Shown here piece by piece: positions 18,006-26,270 of a DNA stretch of 64,000 nt. The DNA lies in NCBI RefSeq assembly GCF_008124615.1, contig NZ_VNIB01000016.1:1-64000 (forward strand), written 5' to 3'. Both the position numbers and the translations under genes were made by a program. This DNA comes from Geothermobacter ehrlichii (GTDB taxonomy: Bacteria > Desulfobacterota > Desulfuromonadia > Desulfuromonadales > Geothermobacteraceae). Under the pieces are notes generated by a model, which saw only the letters and a program-made list of their open reading frames with translations, made no database searches and was not told the DNA's origin. Numbering within the stretch: the stretch's first letter is position 1; each line of letters begins with the position of its first letter.

Positions 18006-18416
18006 ATGGAAAAAATCCCCATCCTCAAGGTCGGCAACTGTCTGCTGGTCAGCATCCAGATCGACATGGCCGACCAGGTGGCCCTCGACCTTCAGGACGA
18101 GCTGAGCAGGCGCATTGTCGAAACCGGCGCCAGGGGGGTGCTGATCGACATCTCCTGCCTCGACGTGGTCGATTCCTTCATCGGCCGGGTTCTGGGAGAG
18201 ATCGCCGCCACCGCCCGGCTGCTCGACGCGGTCACCGTCGTCGTCGGCATGCAGGCAGCCGTGGCGATCACCCTGGTGGAATTGGGCCTGCGGCTCGAAG
18301 GCGTTCTCACCGCTCTCAACGTCGAGATGGGCATGGACCTGCTGCAGAAACAGCTGGCCAACGTTCCGGGCCTCGAGCGAAAGACGCTGGGTCATGACCG
18401 GCCGCAAGACGATTGA
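18006..18416 (+). CDS. rsbS: RsbS-type stressosome antagonist (STAS)
   Basis: 136-residue single STAS domain. Ser57 in [15 protein letters not shown] corresponds to Ser59 of B. subtilis RsbS, the residue phosphorylated by RsbT to release the kinase. The following [18 protein letters not shown] is strongly RsbS-like. The tail is about 15 residues longer than usual and overlaps rsbT by 23 nt, suggesting translational coupling. Confidence 0.92.
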   Translation: MEKIPILKVGNCLLVSIQIDMADQVALDLQDELSRRIVETGARGVLIDISCLDVVDSFIGRVLGEIAATARLLDAVTVVVGMQAAVAITLVELGLRLEGVLTALNVEMGMDLLQKQLANVPGLERKTLGHDRPQDD

Positions 18417-18795
18417 ACTGCGACAGGAAGCGGACCTGGTCCTGTTGCGCAAGACCTGCCGGGAAATGCTGATTCAGCTCGGCTTCCGCCTGGTCGCCCA
18501 AACCAAACTGGTGACCGCCGCCAGTGAACTGGGACGCAATGTGCTGATGCACGGCGGTGGCGGCCAGGTCCATCTCGACGTGCTGGAACGTTCCGGACGC
18601 CGGGGACTGAAGATGGAATTTGTCGATCAGGGTCCGGGCATCGCCGATATCAAGCAGGCCATGACCGACGGCTACACCACCGCGGGTGGCCTCGGCTTCG
18701 GTCTCGGCGCCGCCCGGCGACTGGCCAACGAGTTCATCATTCAGTCAATGCCCGGCCAGGGAACCCGTGTCACCATCATCGGCTGGACGGTTTGA
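18394..18795 (+). CDS. rsbT: RsbT-type serine kinase
   Basis: 133-residue GHKL kinase. N-box [13 protein letters not shown]1 box DQGPGI and G2 box [13 protein letters not shown] are intact, as in RsbT, which phosphorylates RsbR and RsbS and, when released, switches on a downstream partner. In Bacillus that partner is the RsbU phosphatase, for which no gene is present here; the next genes are an RsbT-phosphatase fusion and histidine kinases. Confidence 0.92.
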   Translation: MTGRKTIELRQEADLVLLRKTCREMLIQLGFRLVAQTKLVTAASELGRNVLMHGGGGQVHLDVLERSGRRGLKMEFVDQGPGIADIKQAMTDGYTTAGGLGFGLGAARRLANEFIIQSMPGQGTRVTIIGWTV

Positions 18796-18796
18796 C

Positions 18797-19822
18797 ATGC
18801 GCGACCAGATACTCTGCGACATTCGCCACGACGCCGACGTCGGCGAGCTGCGCCGCCGGGCGACGGCCTTCTGTCGGGCGGCCGGTTTCGACGAGGAATC
18901 TCTGGGACGGGTGGCGATCGTCTGCACCGAACTGGGAAGCAACATCGTCCGTCATGCTGGCAGCGGCGGGCAGGTGATCCTGCGGCAAATCGCCGAAGCG
19001 GCCATCCCCGGCATCGAAATTGTCGCCCTCGACCACGGCACCGGCATGAGCAATGTCGAACGCAGCCTGCAGGACGGATATTCCACCGCCGGCACCTGCG
19101 GCAACGGTCTCGGCGCGGTGCAACGGCTGTCCGACCTGTTCGACATCGATGCCCGGCCCTGTCGCGGCACCGCCGTCATCTGCCGCATCTGGAGCCGGCC
19201 GCGGCCAAATCAGGCAGTCTCCCCTTTTGCAACCGGCGCCTTCCGGCTGCCGGCCAGCAACGAGACGGTCTGTGGTGACATCTGGGTCATCGACCAGGGG
19301 AACGGGCGGCTCTGCAGCCTTCTCTGCGACGGTCTCGGCCACGGCGCCCGGGCCCTCGAGGCGGCGGAAACGGCGGCCGCCGCCTTCCTGCAGGCCCGGG
19401 ACGAGCCGGTCGTCAGCCGGCTCGAACGTATTCACGAAGCCCTGCGACCGACCCGTGGCGGGGCGGTCGCCCTGATCGAGATCGATCCCGACCGCAACCG
19501 GCTGATACATGTCGGTCTCGGCAACATCGCCGTCCGCTACCGGCACCGGGGGCAGTGGCATCATCTGCTCTCCCGGCAGGGCATCGCCGGCCACATCCTC
19601 GCCGACCTGCGCCCCTGCGAAACCGCTTTCGAGGCCGGCGACCTGCTGATCATGCACAGCGACGGCCTGACGTCCCGTTGGGATCCGGCCGCCACGCCCG
19701 ACCTGTTCGAACGGCATCCCCTGCTGACGGCGGCCGTCCTCTGCCGCGATTACCGCCGCGGCGCCGACGATGTCGCGGTTCTGGTGATCAGACGGAGCGA
19801 GCCATGCAGCAACACATTCTGA
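18797..19822 (+). CDS. RsbT-like kinase fused to PP2C phosphatase (RsbX-like)
   Basis: 341 residues. Residues 1-135 form a second GHKL kinase domain (N-box VCTELGSNIVRHAG, DHGTGM, GNGLGAVQRL). Residues about 150-335 are a SpoIIE/RsbX-type PP2C domain (LCDGLGHGARALEAAETAA, LLIMHSDGLTSRW, GADDVAVLVI) with the metal-binding Asp residues kept. In Bacillus RsbX dephosphorylates RsbR and RsbS to reset the stressosome; here a kinase and its opposing phosphatase are in one chain. GGA is 9 nt before the ATG at 18797, which follows the rsbT stop by 1 nt. Confidence 0.88.
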   Translation: MRDQILCDIRHDADVGELRRRATAFCRAAGFDEESLGRVAIVCTELGSNIVRHAGSGGQVILRQIAEAAIPGIEIVALDHGTGMSNVERSLQDGYSTAGTCGNGLGAVQRLSDLFDIDARPCRGTAVICRIWSRPRPNQAVSPFATGAFRLPASNETVCGDIWVIDQGNGRLCSLLCDGLGHGARALEAAETAAAAFLQARDEPVVSRLERIHEALRPTRGGAVALIEIDPDRNRLIHVGLGNIAVRYRHRGQWHHLLSRQGIAGHILADLRPCETAFEAGDLLIMHSDGLTSRWDPAATPDLFERHPLLTAAVLCRDYRRGADDVAVLVIRRSEPCSNTF

Positions 19823-21165
19823 CCCTGCGTATCGCCTACGAACAGGATGTGGTTCTGGCCCGACAGCGGGCGGTGGTCATCGCCGACGGCCTCGGATTCG
19901 ACCGCCAGGACACCTCACGCATCGCCACGGCGGTGTCGGAATTGGCCCGCAACGCCTTCCGCCATGCCGGCGGCGGCAGCGTCCGCTTCGCCGCCGACCA
20001 CCGCCATCTGCTGATCGAAGTCAACGACCAGGGGCCCGGCTTCAGCCGTTCGCCAGATGCACCACCTCCCCCAGCCGGCAATCCTCAAAGTAGAGGCCGG
20101 GGGCTGACAGGCGTCCGCCGCATCATGGACCTCTTCGAACTGACGACCGGCCGTGACGGAACCCGCATACTGGTCGGCAAGGCCCTGCCGGCCGGACAAA
20201 ACGCTCCTGCACCCGGTCTCATCCAGGACCTGGTCCGCCGCCTGTGCCAGCAGCATCCGCAAAGCCCCTACGAAGAAATCCAGCGCCAGAACCAGGAACT
20301 TCTGACTGCGATGGCCAGCCTGCGGCAAAAACAGCAGGAGCTGGAGCAACTCAACCGCGAGCTGACCGACACCAACCGCGGCATTGTCGCCCTGAGCCGG
20401 GAGCTGGAAGAGAAGGCCGATCATCTGCAACAGGTCAACCGGCTGCAAGCCCAGTTCATCTCACACCTCAGCCATGAATTCCGCACCCCGCTCAACGCCA
20501 TACTCGGCTTGGCGCAGCTGCTGCTCGACGGCGCCGACGGAGAACTGAACCATGAGCAGCGCAAACAGCTTGGCTACATCCATCTCGCCGCGAAAAACCT
20601 GGCCGATATGGTCAATGACCTGCTCGATCTGGCCCGGATCGAAGCCGGAAAAATGACGCTGCGGGTTACGCCCTGCAGTGCCGGGCAGCTGCTCAGCACC
20701 CTGCGCGGCATGCTCAAGCCGACTCTGAACGAAAAGCAGCGGCAGGTGGAATTGGTGGTGGAAGATGTCAGCGACGACTTTCCGCTGCTGGAAACGGACG
20801 GGGGCAAACTGGCGCAGATTCTGCGCAACCTGGTCTCCAACGCCCTCAAATTCACCGAACGAGGTGAAGTCAGAGTCAGGGCCACCTACGACCGGTGGTT
20901 GGACCAGGTCAGCTTTCAAGTTGTCGACACCGGTATCGGCATCGCGCTTGAGGACCGGGAACGGATTTTCGAAGAATACACCCAGATTGACCACCGGTTG
21001 CAAGAGCAGGTCAAGGGGACCGGCCTCGGGCTGCCGCTGTCACGCAAGCTCGCCCGCGCCCTCGGCGGCGATCTCACCGTTGAAAGCACTCCCGGCCGGG
21101 GCTCCTGCTTCACCCTGCACATTCCCCGACGGCTGCAGAAACTTTCCGACAGGGAGGCGCCATGA
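19804..21165 (+). CDS. Histidine kinase with N-terminal RsbW/RsbT-like ATPase domain
   Basis: 453 residues from ATG 19804 (GGAG 6 nt upstream, 19-nt overlap with the previous gene). Residues 1-130 are an anti-sigma-type GHKL domain (AVSELARNAFRHAG, NDQGPGF, GRGLTGV). A coiled coil at about 160-215 leads to HisKA (His224 in FISHLSHEFRTPLNAILG) and a complete HATPase_c (DTGIGI, GTGLGLPLSRKLA). There are no membrane segments, so input probably comes from the stressosome through the N-terminal domain. A longer in-frame reading to 19555 has no support. Confidence 0.9.
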   Translation: MQQHILTLRIAYEQDVVLARQRAVVIADGLGFDRQDTSRIATAVSELARNAFRHAGGGSVRFAADHRHLLIEVNDQGPGFSRSPDAPPPPAGNPQSRGRGLTGVRRIMDLFELTTGRDGTRILVGKALPAGQNAPAPGLIQDLVRRLCQQHPQSPYEEIQRQNQELLTAMASLRQKQQELEQLNRELTDTNRGIVALSRELEEKADHLQQVNRLQAQFISHLSHEFRTPLNAILGLAQLLLDGADGELNHEQRKQLGYIHLAAKNLADMVNDLLDLARIEAGKMTLRVTPCSAGQLLSTLRGMLKPTLNEKQRQVELVVEDVSDDFPLLETDGGKLAQILRNLVSNALKFTERGEVRVRATYDRWLDQVSFQVVDTGIGIALEDRERIFEEYTQIDHRLQEQVKGTGLGLPLSRKLARALGGDLTVESTPGRGSCFTLHIPRRLQKLSDREAP

Positions 21166-23105
21166 CCTCAATGACTTCAACAGGCGCAAAACCAGCAAGG
21201 ATTCTGCTGGTCGACGACAATGAATTCGGCCGCTACACCACCGCCAGACAATTGCAGCAGGGCGGTTATATCGTCGAAGAGGCAACCACCGGTCAGCAGG
21301 CCCTGGAACGTGCCATGAACGAGGAATTCGATCTTGTCGTCCTCGACGTCAAGCTTCCCGACATGGATGGACGATGGGTCTGCCAACAGCTGAAGAACCA
21401 TCCACGAACCGCCGAATTGCCGGTGGTGCACTTGAGCGCCGCCGCCGTTGACGATCATGACCGGGTGAAAGGACTGGAGCTCGGGGCCGATGCCTATCTG
21501 GCCCAGCCGGTCGAACCGGCGGTGCTGCGGGCGACCATCCAGGCCCTGCTCAGAACAAAAGTTGCCATGCGCAAGGCCCGGGAGAACGAGGAGCGCTACC
21601 GCACCCTGTCGAACGAATTCCGCCAACTGCTCGACGCCCTGCCCGACATGCTCTGTTCCATCTCTCAGGAGTTTGTCATTTCCTGGGTCAACGGCGAAGT
21701 CGAAAAGCGGATGGACCTTGCCGCCGAACAACTGGTCGGCCGTCGTTGTTACCAGGTCTTTCCCGAGTGTAGCGCCGCCCACAACAAGTGCCCGGGACGA
21801 AAGACAATGCAGACCGGCCAGGAAGCGATGGAAATCCTTTCCGACAACCAGGGACGCATCTGGGAGCTGCGCTGCTTTCCAACCCGGGACGCCACTGGGA
21901 AGCTGACCGGAGTGATCGAAATGCGCCGTGACATCACCGAACAGCGGCTGCTGGAAGAACGGTTGCGTCAGACGGAAAAGCTGGAGGCGGTCGGCAAGCT
22001 TGCCGGTGGCGTCGCGCACGATTTCAACAACCTGCTCAGCGTCATCCTCTCCCTTTCCCAGCTCTGCTGCCAGCGGCTGGAGGCGGATCATCCGCTGATG
22101 CCGATCATGAAACAAATTCTGTTGGCGGCGGAACGTTCGGCGGAGATCACCCAGCAACTGCTCACCTTCGCCCGCCGCCATATCACCCGGCCGAAGCTGT
22201 TCGACCTGAACCAGAGGGTGGACAAGTCCCTGCTCATGCTCCGCCGGCTGGTCCGCGAAGACATCGAGCTGCGGTTCAGCCGCGACAGGAGCCTGCCACT
22301 TCTGCGCTTCGATCCCGCCCAGCTCGACCAGATTCTGCTCAACCTGGTTATCAACGCCCGTGACGCCATCCAGGAGAAGATGGCGCCGGGTTATCACGGC
22401 GTTATCGAGGTCGGCACGGCCTTTCGTCGGCAGGAGACCGACGGCGAGGACACCTCCGGCTGGCTGCTGCTGTCGGTGCGCGACAATGGCATTGGCATGG
22501 ACGAAGCCACCCGCAAGAAGATTTTCGATCCTTTCTTCACCACCAAGGAAGGCGGCCGCGGCTCGGGACTGGGACTGGCGACGGTCTACGGCATCGTCCG
22601 GCAAAACCGGGGAAGCATCGAGGTCGAGAGCGAACCGGGTCGGGGAAGCTGCTTCACCATCTGTCTGCCTGCCGTTTCCCACGAAGCCGACAGTCCCCTG
22701 CAGGATCATCCGGCGCCCGAAGATCTGCGCGGCAACGAAACCCTGCTGGTGGTCGACGACGAGCTGCAGGTTCTGACCGCCGCACGGCTGCTGCTGGAAG
22801 AGGCGGGCTATCGGGTTCTGACCGCCAATTCGCCTGCGGAGGCGGAAATCCTGGCTGCCGGAAACAGGGAGCTCTCACTACTGTTGACCGATGTGGTCAT
22901 GCCGAAAATGACCGGCCCGGAACTGGCCGGTCGGCTGGTGGCCGATCATCCCGGGCTGAAGGTGATCCTGATGTCCGGTTACGCCGACCAGGAAGTTTTC
23001 GAGCAGATGGCCGTCGCCTACGACGAACTGCTGCTCAAACCCTTTACCCGCGAACGCCTGCTGCGCCAAATCCGCGCCGTTCTCGACCAGCCGCGAATGC
23101 GCTGA
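21162..23105 (+). CDS. Hybrid histidine kinase, REC-PAS-HisKA-HATPase-REC
   Basis: 647 residues: receiver 1 (15-130; Asp62 in LVVLDVKLPDMDG, Lys replaced by Gln in YLAQPVEP, so its switching may be altered), PAS (about 150-265, with a Cys-rich stretch CYQVFPECSAAHNKCPG), HisKA (GGVAHDFNNLLSVILSLSQL), HATPase_c (DNGIGM, GSGLGLATVYG) and receiver 2 (about 525-645; LLLTDVVMPKMTG, LLLKPFTRERLL). It is soluble and overlaps the preceding kinase gene by 4 nt (ATGA). No DNA-binding output domain is present in the cluster, so the final target lies elsewhere. Confidence 0.92.
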   Translation: MTSMTSTGAKPARILLVDDNEFGRYTTARQLQQGGYIVEEATTGQQALERAMNEEFDLVVLDVKLPDMDGRWVCQQLKNHPRTAELPVVHLSAAAVDDHDRVKGLELGADAYLAQPVEPAVLRATIQALLRTKVAMRKARENEERYRTLSNEFRQLLDALPDMLCSISQEFVISWVNGEVEKRMDLAAEQLVGRRCYQVFPECSAAHNKCPGRKTMQTGQEAMEILSDNQGRIWELRCFPTRDATGKLTGVIEMRRDITEQRLLEERLRQTEKLEAVGKLAGGVAHDFNNLLSVILSLSQLCCQRLEADHPLMPIMKQILLAAERSAEITQQLLTFARRHITRPKLFDLNQRVDKSLLMLRRLVREDIELRFSRDRSLPLLRFDPAQLDQILLNLVINARDAIQEKMAPGYHGVIEVGTAFRRQETDGEDTSGWLLLSVRDNGIGMDEATRKKIFDPFFTTKEGGRGSGLGLATVYGIVRQNRGSIEVESEPGRGSCFTICLPAVSHEADSPLQDHPAPEDLRGNETLLVVDDELQVLTAARLLLEEAGYRVLTANSPAEAEILAAGNRELSLLLTDVVMPKMTGPELAGRLVADHPGLKVILMSGYADQEVFEQMAVAYDELLLKPFTRERLLRQIRAVLDQPRMR

Positions 23106-23149
23106 GGCCTGCGCCGTCCGAAAGATGTTTCCGGCTGCGACCGCTGTAA

Positions 23150-23318
23150 GAAATCGGCCCGACCTGAAGGTTAATGTTGCTGTCGGGCCAGGTCGTCCCA
23201 GACAACGTCCAGCGCGTGAGGTCGACTGGAACCAGTTGCGGGCCAAACCGTTCATCCGGGAGCGCTTGCTGCACAAGGTGCGCCTCGGTCTCGATGCCAC
23301 CGAGTCCGGAAACGCTGC
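23150..23318 (+). pseudogene. Decayed receiver-domain fragment
   Basis: Downstream of the hybrid kinase, two plus-strand frames joined by frameshifts spell the end of a receiver domain: RPDLK, then LMLLSGQVVPDNVQRV, then REVDWNQLRAKPFIRERLL. This parallels the C-terminus of the preceding gene (HPGLKVILMSGY...LLLKPFTRERLL). The two frameshifts and the absent N-terminal half indicate a remnant of a duplicated or once adjacent response regulator. Confidence 0.55.
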
Positions 23319-23321
23319 AGA

Positions 23322-24497
23322 CTATCGGCCCGGCAGAATCTTCTTCACCTTCCGCTTCACCCCGTCGATGACATAGGGCGTCAGACGCTTCTTCTCCTTC
23401 AGAATCCGTTTCATCAGGTCGCGCTTCTTCTCCGGAATCTCCGGGGCCGCCACCGGCACCATGCCCAGCGCCCCGTGCGGGCAGGCCGGGACACAGGCGC
23501 CGCAGCCAAGACAGGCGGCGGTATCGATCGCAAGTTGGCGCGGCCTTGCCTCCCCAGCGTCGACAAGCTCGAGGGCGGCCACATTGCAGACCCGAACGCA
23601 GAGTCCGCAGCCGACGCACTTTGCAGTATCGACCGCCACCAGCAGCCCGGTCTTGCCGACCCCCTCGGTATAGCCCGCCTGGACCCCGGCCAGCAGTTCG
23701 CAGCAGCACCGGCAGCAATTGCAGATGAAACTCGGCTTGTGGCGGATGTTATCGGTGATATGGGTCAGGTTGTGTGCCCGCGCCCGGTCGATGACCGCCA
23801 GCAGTTCGTCGACGCTCTTCTCCTCGGCAAAGCCGCGCCGCACCATGAAGCGGGCGGCATTGCCGAGAGAGATGCAGATCCCCTTCACCGGCGCCCCCTT
23901 GGCACAGCTCTGGCCGAGATGCTCCTTCTTGTGCCGGCAGTAGCACATTCCCACTGCGCCATAGCCGGCCTGGCGGATGATCTGTCGCGCCCCGTCGTAG
24001 CTGGTCACGGCGGAGCTGACCGGCACGACCTCCTCGTAAGCGAGGGAGCGGGTCAGAGGCGTCCTGCTGCCGAAGAACTCCCTGGCCTGGCCGTTCTGCG
24101 GGTCGGCATAAAGATAGTCGCTCATCAGCTTCGCCAGCTCGGCCAGCGGCAGGTCGGCGCGCTGTTTCATGAAGCTGAATTCGAAAAAGCCGATCAGGCC
24201 GGGCAACAGCAGGTAGTAGGTCGTCCCCTGGTGCGGCATATCGAGCACCAGTCCCTTGTCGGCCATGCGGTCCAGGACCTGCTCGAGGTGGTCGGCCGGA
24301 CAACCGGTGCGCTGCACCAGTTCCTCCAGGGTCGCCTCGTGCAGGGGAAACCGGCTGGCGACAAAGGCTTCTTCCTCACTGAAGAGAATCGCCAGAATCC
24401 GGCGCAGTTTCTCGTTGTCAACCAGACCGATGGGATACTTGTTGAGCCGGTCGATGAGTGGAACGATGCTGTCCTTGCTGGTGGTATGATGGCCCAT
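23322..24497 (-). CDS. 4Fe-4S ferredoxin-type protein of unknown role
   Basis: 391 residues. An N-terminal region (about 1-100) looks like a winged helix (TLEELVQRTGCPADHLEQVL). The middle holds Cys-rich motifs MCYCRHKKEHLGQSC and CNCCRCCCELL, and two classical [4Fe-4S] clusters follow (CVGCGLCVRVC, CLGCGACVPACPHGAL). The C-terminus is basic (KKRLTPYVIDGVKRKVKKIL). Such proteins are common in anaerobes and are usually annotated only as 4Fe-4S binding proteins; I do not know the reaction. ATG 24497 has AGG 7 nt upstream and is preferred over 24536. It follows the MBL-fold gene by 11 nt. Confidence 0.85.
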   Translation of the reverse strand: MGHHTTSKDSIVPLIDRLNKYPIGLVDNEKLRRILAILFSEEEAFVASRFPLHEATLEELVQRTGCPADHLEQVLDRMADKGLVLDMPHQGTTYYLLLPGLIGFFEFSFMKQRADLPLAELAKLMSDYLYADPQNGQAREFFGSRTPLTRSLAYEEVVPVSSAVTSYDGARQIIRQAGYGAVGMCYCRHKKEHLGQSCAKGAPVKGICISLGNAARFMVRRGFAEEKSVDELLAVIDRARAHNLTHITDNIRHKPSFICNCCRCCCELLAGVQAGYTEGVGKTGLLVAVDTAKCVGCGLCVRVCNVAALELVDAGEARPRQLAIDTAACLGCGACVPACPHGALGMVPVAAPEIPEKKRDLMKRILKEKKRLTPYVIDGVKRKVKKILPGR

Positions 24498-24508
24498 GGA
24501 ACATCCTT

Positions 24509-25330
24509 TCAGAGAAAATCGCTCTGGTCGACGCACTGCAGGCAGGCCCTGACCAGGTTGCCCTTGGTGAACTGAAAGCCGGTCACCAGGCTGACCACAT
24601 CTTCCCGGCCGAGCAGACGGCGGGTGATCGCCTTCGCCGGCACTCCCTGACGGGACAGCTCCCGCACCTTGGCACAGAGCTCCTCCAGATACGCGAGCTT
24701 GGCCGCCAGGGCCCTTTTGCCATCGGTGATGACGCCCCGGTGGCCACAGAAGATGGTCTGGAAGTCGTAACGGAGAACCTTTTTCAGACTTTGCAACAGC
24801 AAAGCCAGATCCTCGTCCCGGCGCAGATACCGGGTCTTTTCGGCGATGAACAGATCACCGCTGAACAACCATCCGCGTTCCGGCTCCAGGTAGCAAACCA
24901 GGTCGGCGGCGTGTCCCTGTGCGGCAAGCACCTGCAGACGATAGCCTCCCTCCAGCTCGATGCTGTCGGGAACGGTTTCGGCCTGCAACCGTTTCGGACG
25001 ACCGAAAAGCAGATGCTGGTAGGGGTACATCCGCCATCCGCTGGCAAGGGGGCGCAGTGCCAGGGCGGGGGCCAGCACCCTGGCCCCGGTCATCTTCTGA
25101 ATGCGCGCGGCATTTCCACTATGATCCTCATGATGGTGGGTGAGCAGCAGGTGCGTCAGGGGCCGTTCCCGGACGAACCGGCGCACCTGGCGCCAACGGT
25201 TGGCACAACCACTGTCGATCAGGGCCGTACCGAACCGGTAACAGATGGCGGCCGTATTGACCCCTCGATCGAAACGTCCGGCCCGCAAGCCCTCGACCTC
25301 CCCGCAATGGATGCGCTGAACAATCCCCAT
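24509..25330 (-). CDS. Metallo-beta-lactamase-fold hydrolase
   Basis: 273 residues with the metal-binding HHHEDH motif (LLLTHHHEDHSGNA), the later Asp ligand in LFSGDLF and a C-terminal His in FCGHRG: a glyoxalase-II/LACTB2-like arrangement with a helical C-terminal domain. The substrate is not evident. It lies in an operon with the downstream Fe-S protein and, 12 nt upstream, a small protein. Confidence 0.85.
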   Translation of the reverse strand: MGIVQRIHCGEVEGLRAGRFDRGVNTAAICYRFGTALIDSGCANRWRQVRRFVRERPLTHLLLTHHHEDHSGNAARIQKMTGARVLAPALALRPLASGWRMYPYQHLLFGRPKRLQAETVPDSIELEGGYRLQVLAAQGHAADLVCYLEPERGWLFSGDLFIAEKTRYLRRDEDLALLLQSLKKVLRYDFQTIFCGHRGVITDGKRALAAKLAYLEELCAKVRELSRQGVPAKAITRRLLGREDVVSLVTGFQFTKGNLVRACLQCVDQSDFL

Positions 25331-25342
25331 GGCGTCAATCGC

Positions 25343-25525
25343 TCATCCGGAAACCGCCCTGGAGGCCGACTGCCGCCAGACCGCGTCGAAGATTGCGCCG
25401 TCATGCCGGAACAGGCAGCTATCATCAGCTGGCGGACCGAAGTGCGGCACCTCGTGTAGCAGACCGACGCAGCGTTCCTCCGCTACGGCGTCCTTCATCC
25501 GGTTCATCGGGGCATACAGGAACAT
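25343..25525 (-). CDS. Small hypothetical protein (60 aa)
   Basis: 60 residues starting at an ATG with GGAGG 5 nt upstream. It ends 12 nt before the MBL-fold gene and starts just downstream of a palindromic operator, which supports translation. No domain was recognised; the sequence has two Cys and several His (LLHEVPHFG). Longer in-frame ATGs upstream would run through the operator. Confidence 0.5.
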   Translation of the reverse strand: MFLYAPMNRMKDAVAEERCVGLLHEVPHFGPPADDSCLFRHDGAIFDAVWRQSASRAVSG

Positions 25526-25553
25526 GGCAGCCTCCAGGCAGTGAAGACAGGAC

Positions 25554-25570
25554 GATAGTGTTGCACTATC
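25554..25570. promoter_or_regulatory. Palindromic operator candidate
   Basis: GATAGTG-TTG-CACTATC: a perfect 7+7 dyad 29-45 bp upstream of the small-protein start, between it and the terminator of the previous operon. The position is right for control of the 25525-23322 operon. The binding protein is unknown. Confidence 0.5.
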
Positions 25571-25599
25571 CGTCGCCGAGGAACTCTCCAATTCAGGTT

Positions 25600-25630
25600 A
25601 AAAAAAATGGGGGGCCGTCCTGGCCCCCCG
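25600..25630 (-). terminator. Rho-independent terminator of the beta-oxidation operon
   Basis: On the minus strand GGGGGGCC-AGGAC-GGCCCCCC is followed by an A and a run of T residues (plus-strand run of A at 25600-25607). It lies about 90 nt after the last gene and closes the long transcript that starts near 38025. Confidence 0.9.
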
Positions 25631-25718
25631 CATAACAGGGAGAGTCACGTACCGGCAACTCGGAGAGAGAGTCTCCCGGGACGGTACCTGGTTGAACCTT
25701 TCATTGTTTCGCCGCCGG

Positions 25719-26270
25719 CTATCCGCCCAGCATCCCTTCCTTCAAATCTTCGTCGGCCGGCTTTTGGCCAAGGTAGATCAGCAGTACGCCGCGAGCCAAT
25801 TCCGGTGAGTGAAGTTCCCCCAGCTTGCGGCCGTTGTGGCTGGCGCTCACGGTGCCGTCGGCAGCGATGAGCAGATCGACCCGATCACCTTCGACAAAAT
25901 CGGCGTCGAACCAGTGCAAAAAGGTCTTGGCCGGAACACTGTCCATCAACGCCGGACTGTTCTTGGCGAAACCTTCGGCGAAGGCATCAACGATCTTTTC
26001 CTTTTTGACCTTGCTGTAGAGAAAGTCCATCCGGATCAACTTGGCGCCGGGGGCGGCAAGCACCTCCTCGGCCGTGCGCACCGGCTGTGCTGTGTAGAGA
26101 GAACCGACATAGATTTTGAAAAAGAATTTCTTGCGGATACCGTAGCCGTTGAGCTTCAGTGTTTCACCGGCCACCTGAACCTGTGGCGTCAATTTGACCC
26201 CGGCGACCTCCACGGCCATAGCCGGCAGTCCCCAAAGCAGCAGCATCAAGAACACGACCAGTCTTTTCAT
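25719..26270 (-). CDS. Chalcone-isomerase-like domain protein, secreted
   Basis: 183 residues with a signal peptide (MKRLVVFLMLLLWGLPAMA). The mature part VEVAGVKLTPQVQVAGETLKLNGYGIRKK...KIYVGSLY is the bacterial chalcone-isomerase-like fold (PF16036 type), a family related to fatty-acid-binding proteins. The position at the end of a fatty-acid operon suggests a lipid-binding role; catalysis is not implied. Its ATG overlaps the stop of the broken DUF4442 gene (ATGA). Confidence 0.85.
   Translation of the reverse strand: MKRLVVFLMLLLWGLPAMAVEVAGVKLTPQVQVAGETLKLNGYGIRKKFFFKIYVGSLYTAQPVRTAEEVLAAPGAKLIRMDFLYSKVKKEKIVDAFAEGFAKNSPALMDSVPAKTFLHWFDADFVEGDRVDLLIAADGTVSASHNGRKLGELHSPELARGVLLIYLGQKPADEDLKEGMLGG

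Noticed and set aside
23044-23718. 224-codon minus-strand frame downstream of and overlapping the Fe-S protein gene
   Set aside because: Alternative-frame reading of the Fe-S protein gene and the receiver remnant; no domain.
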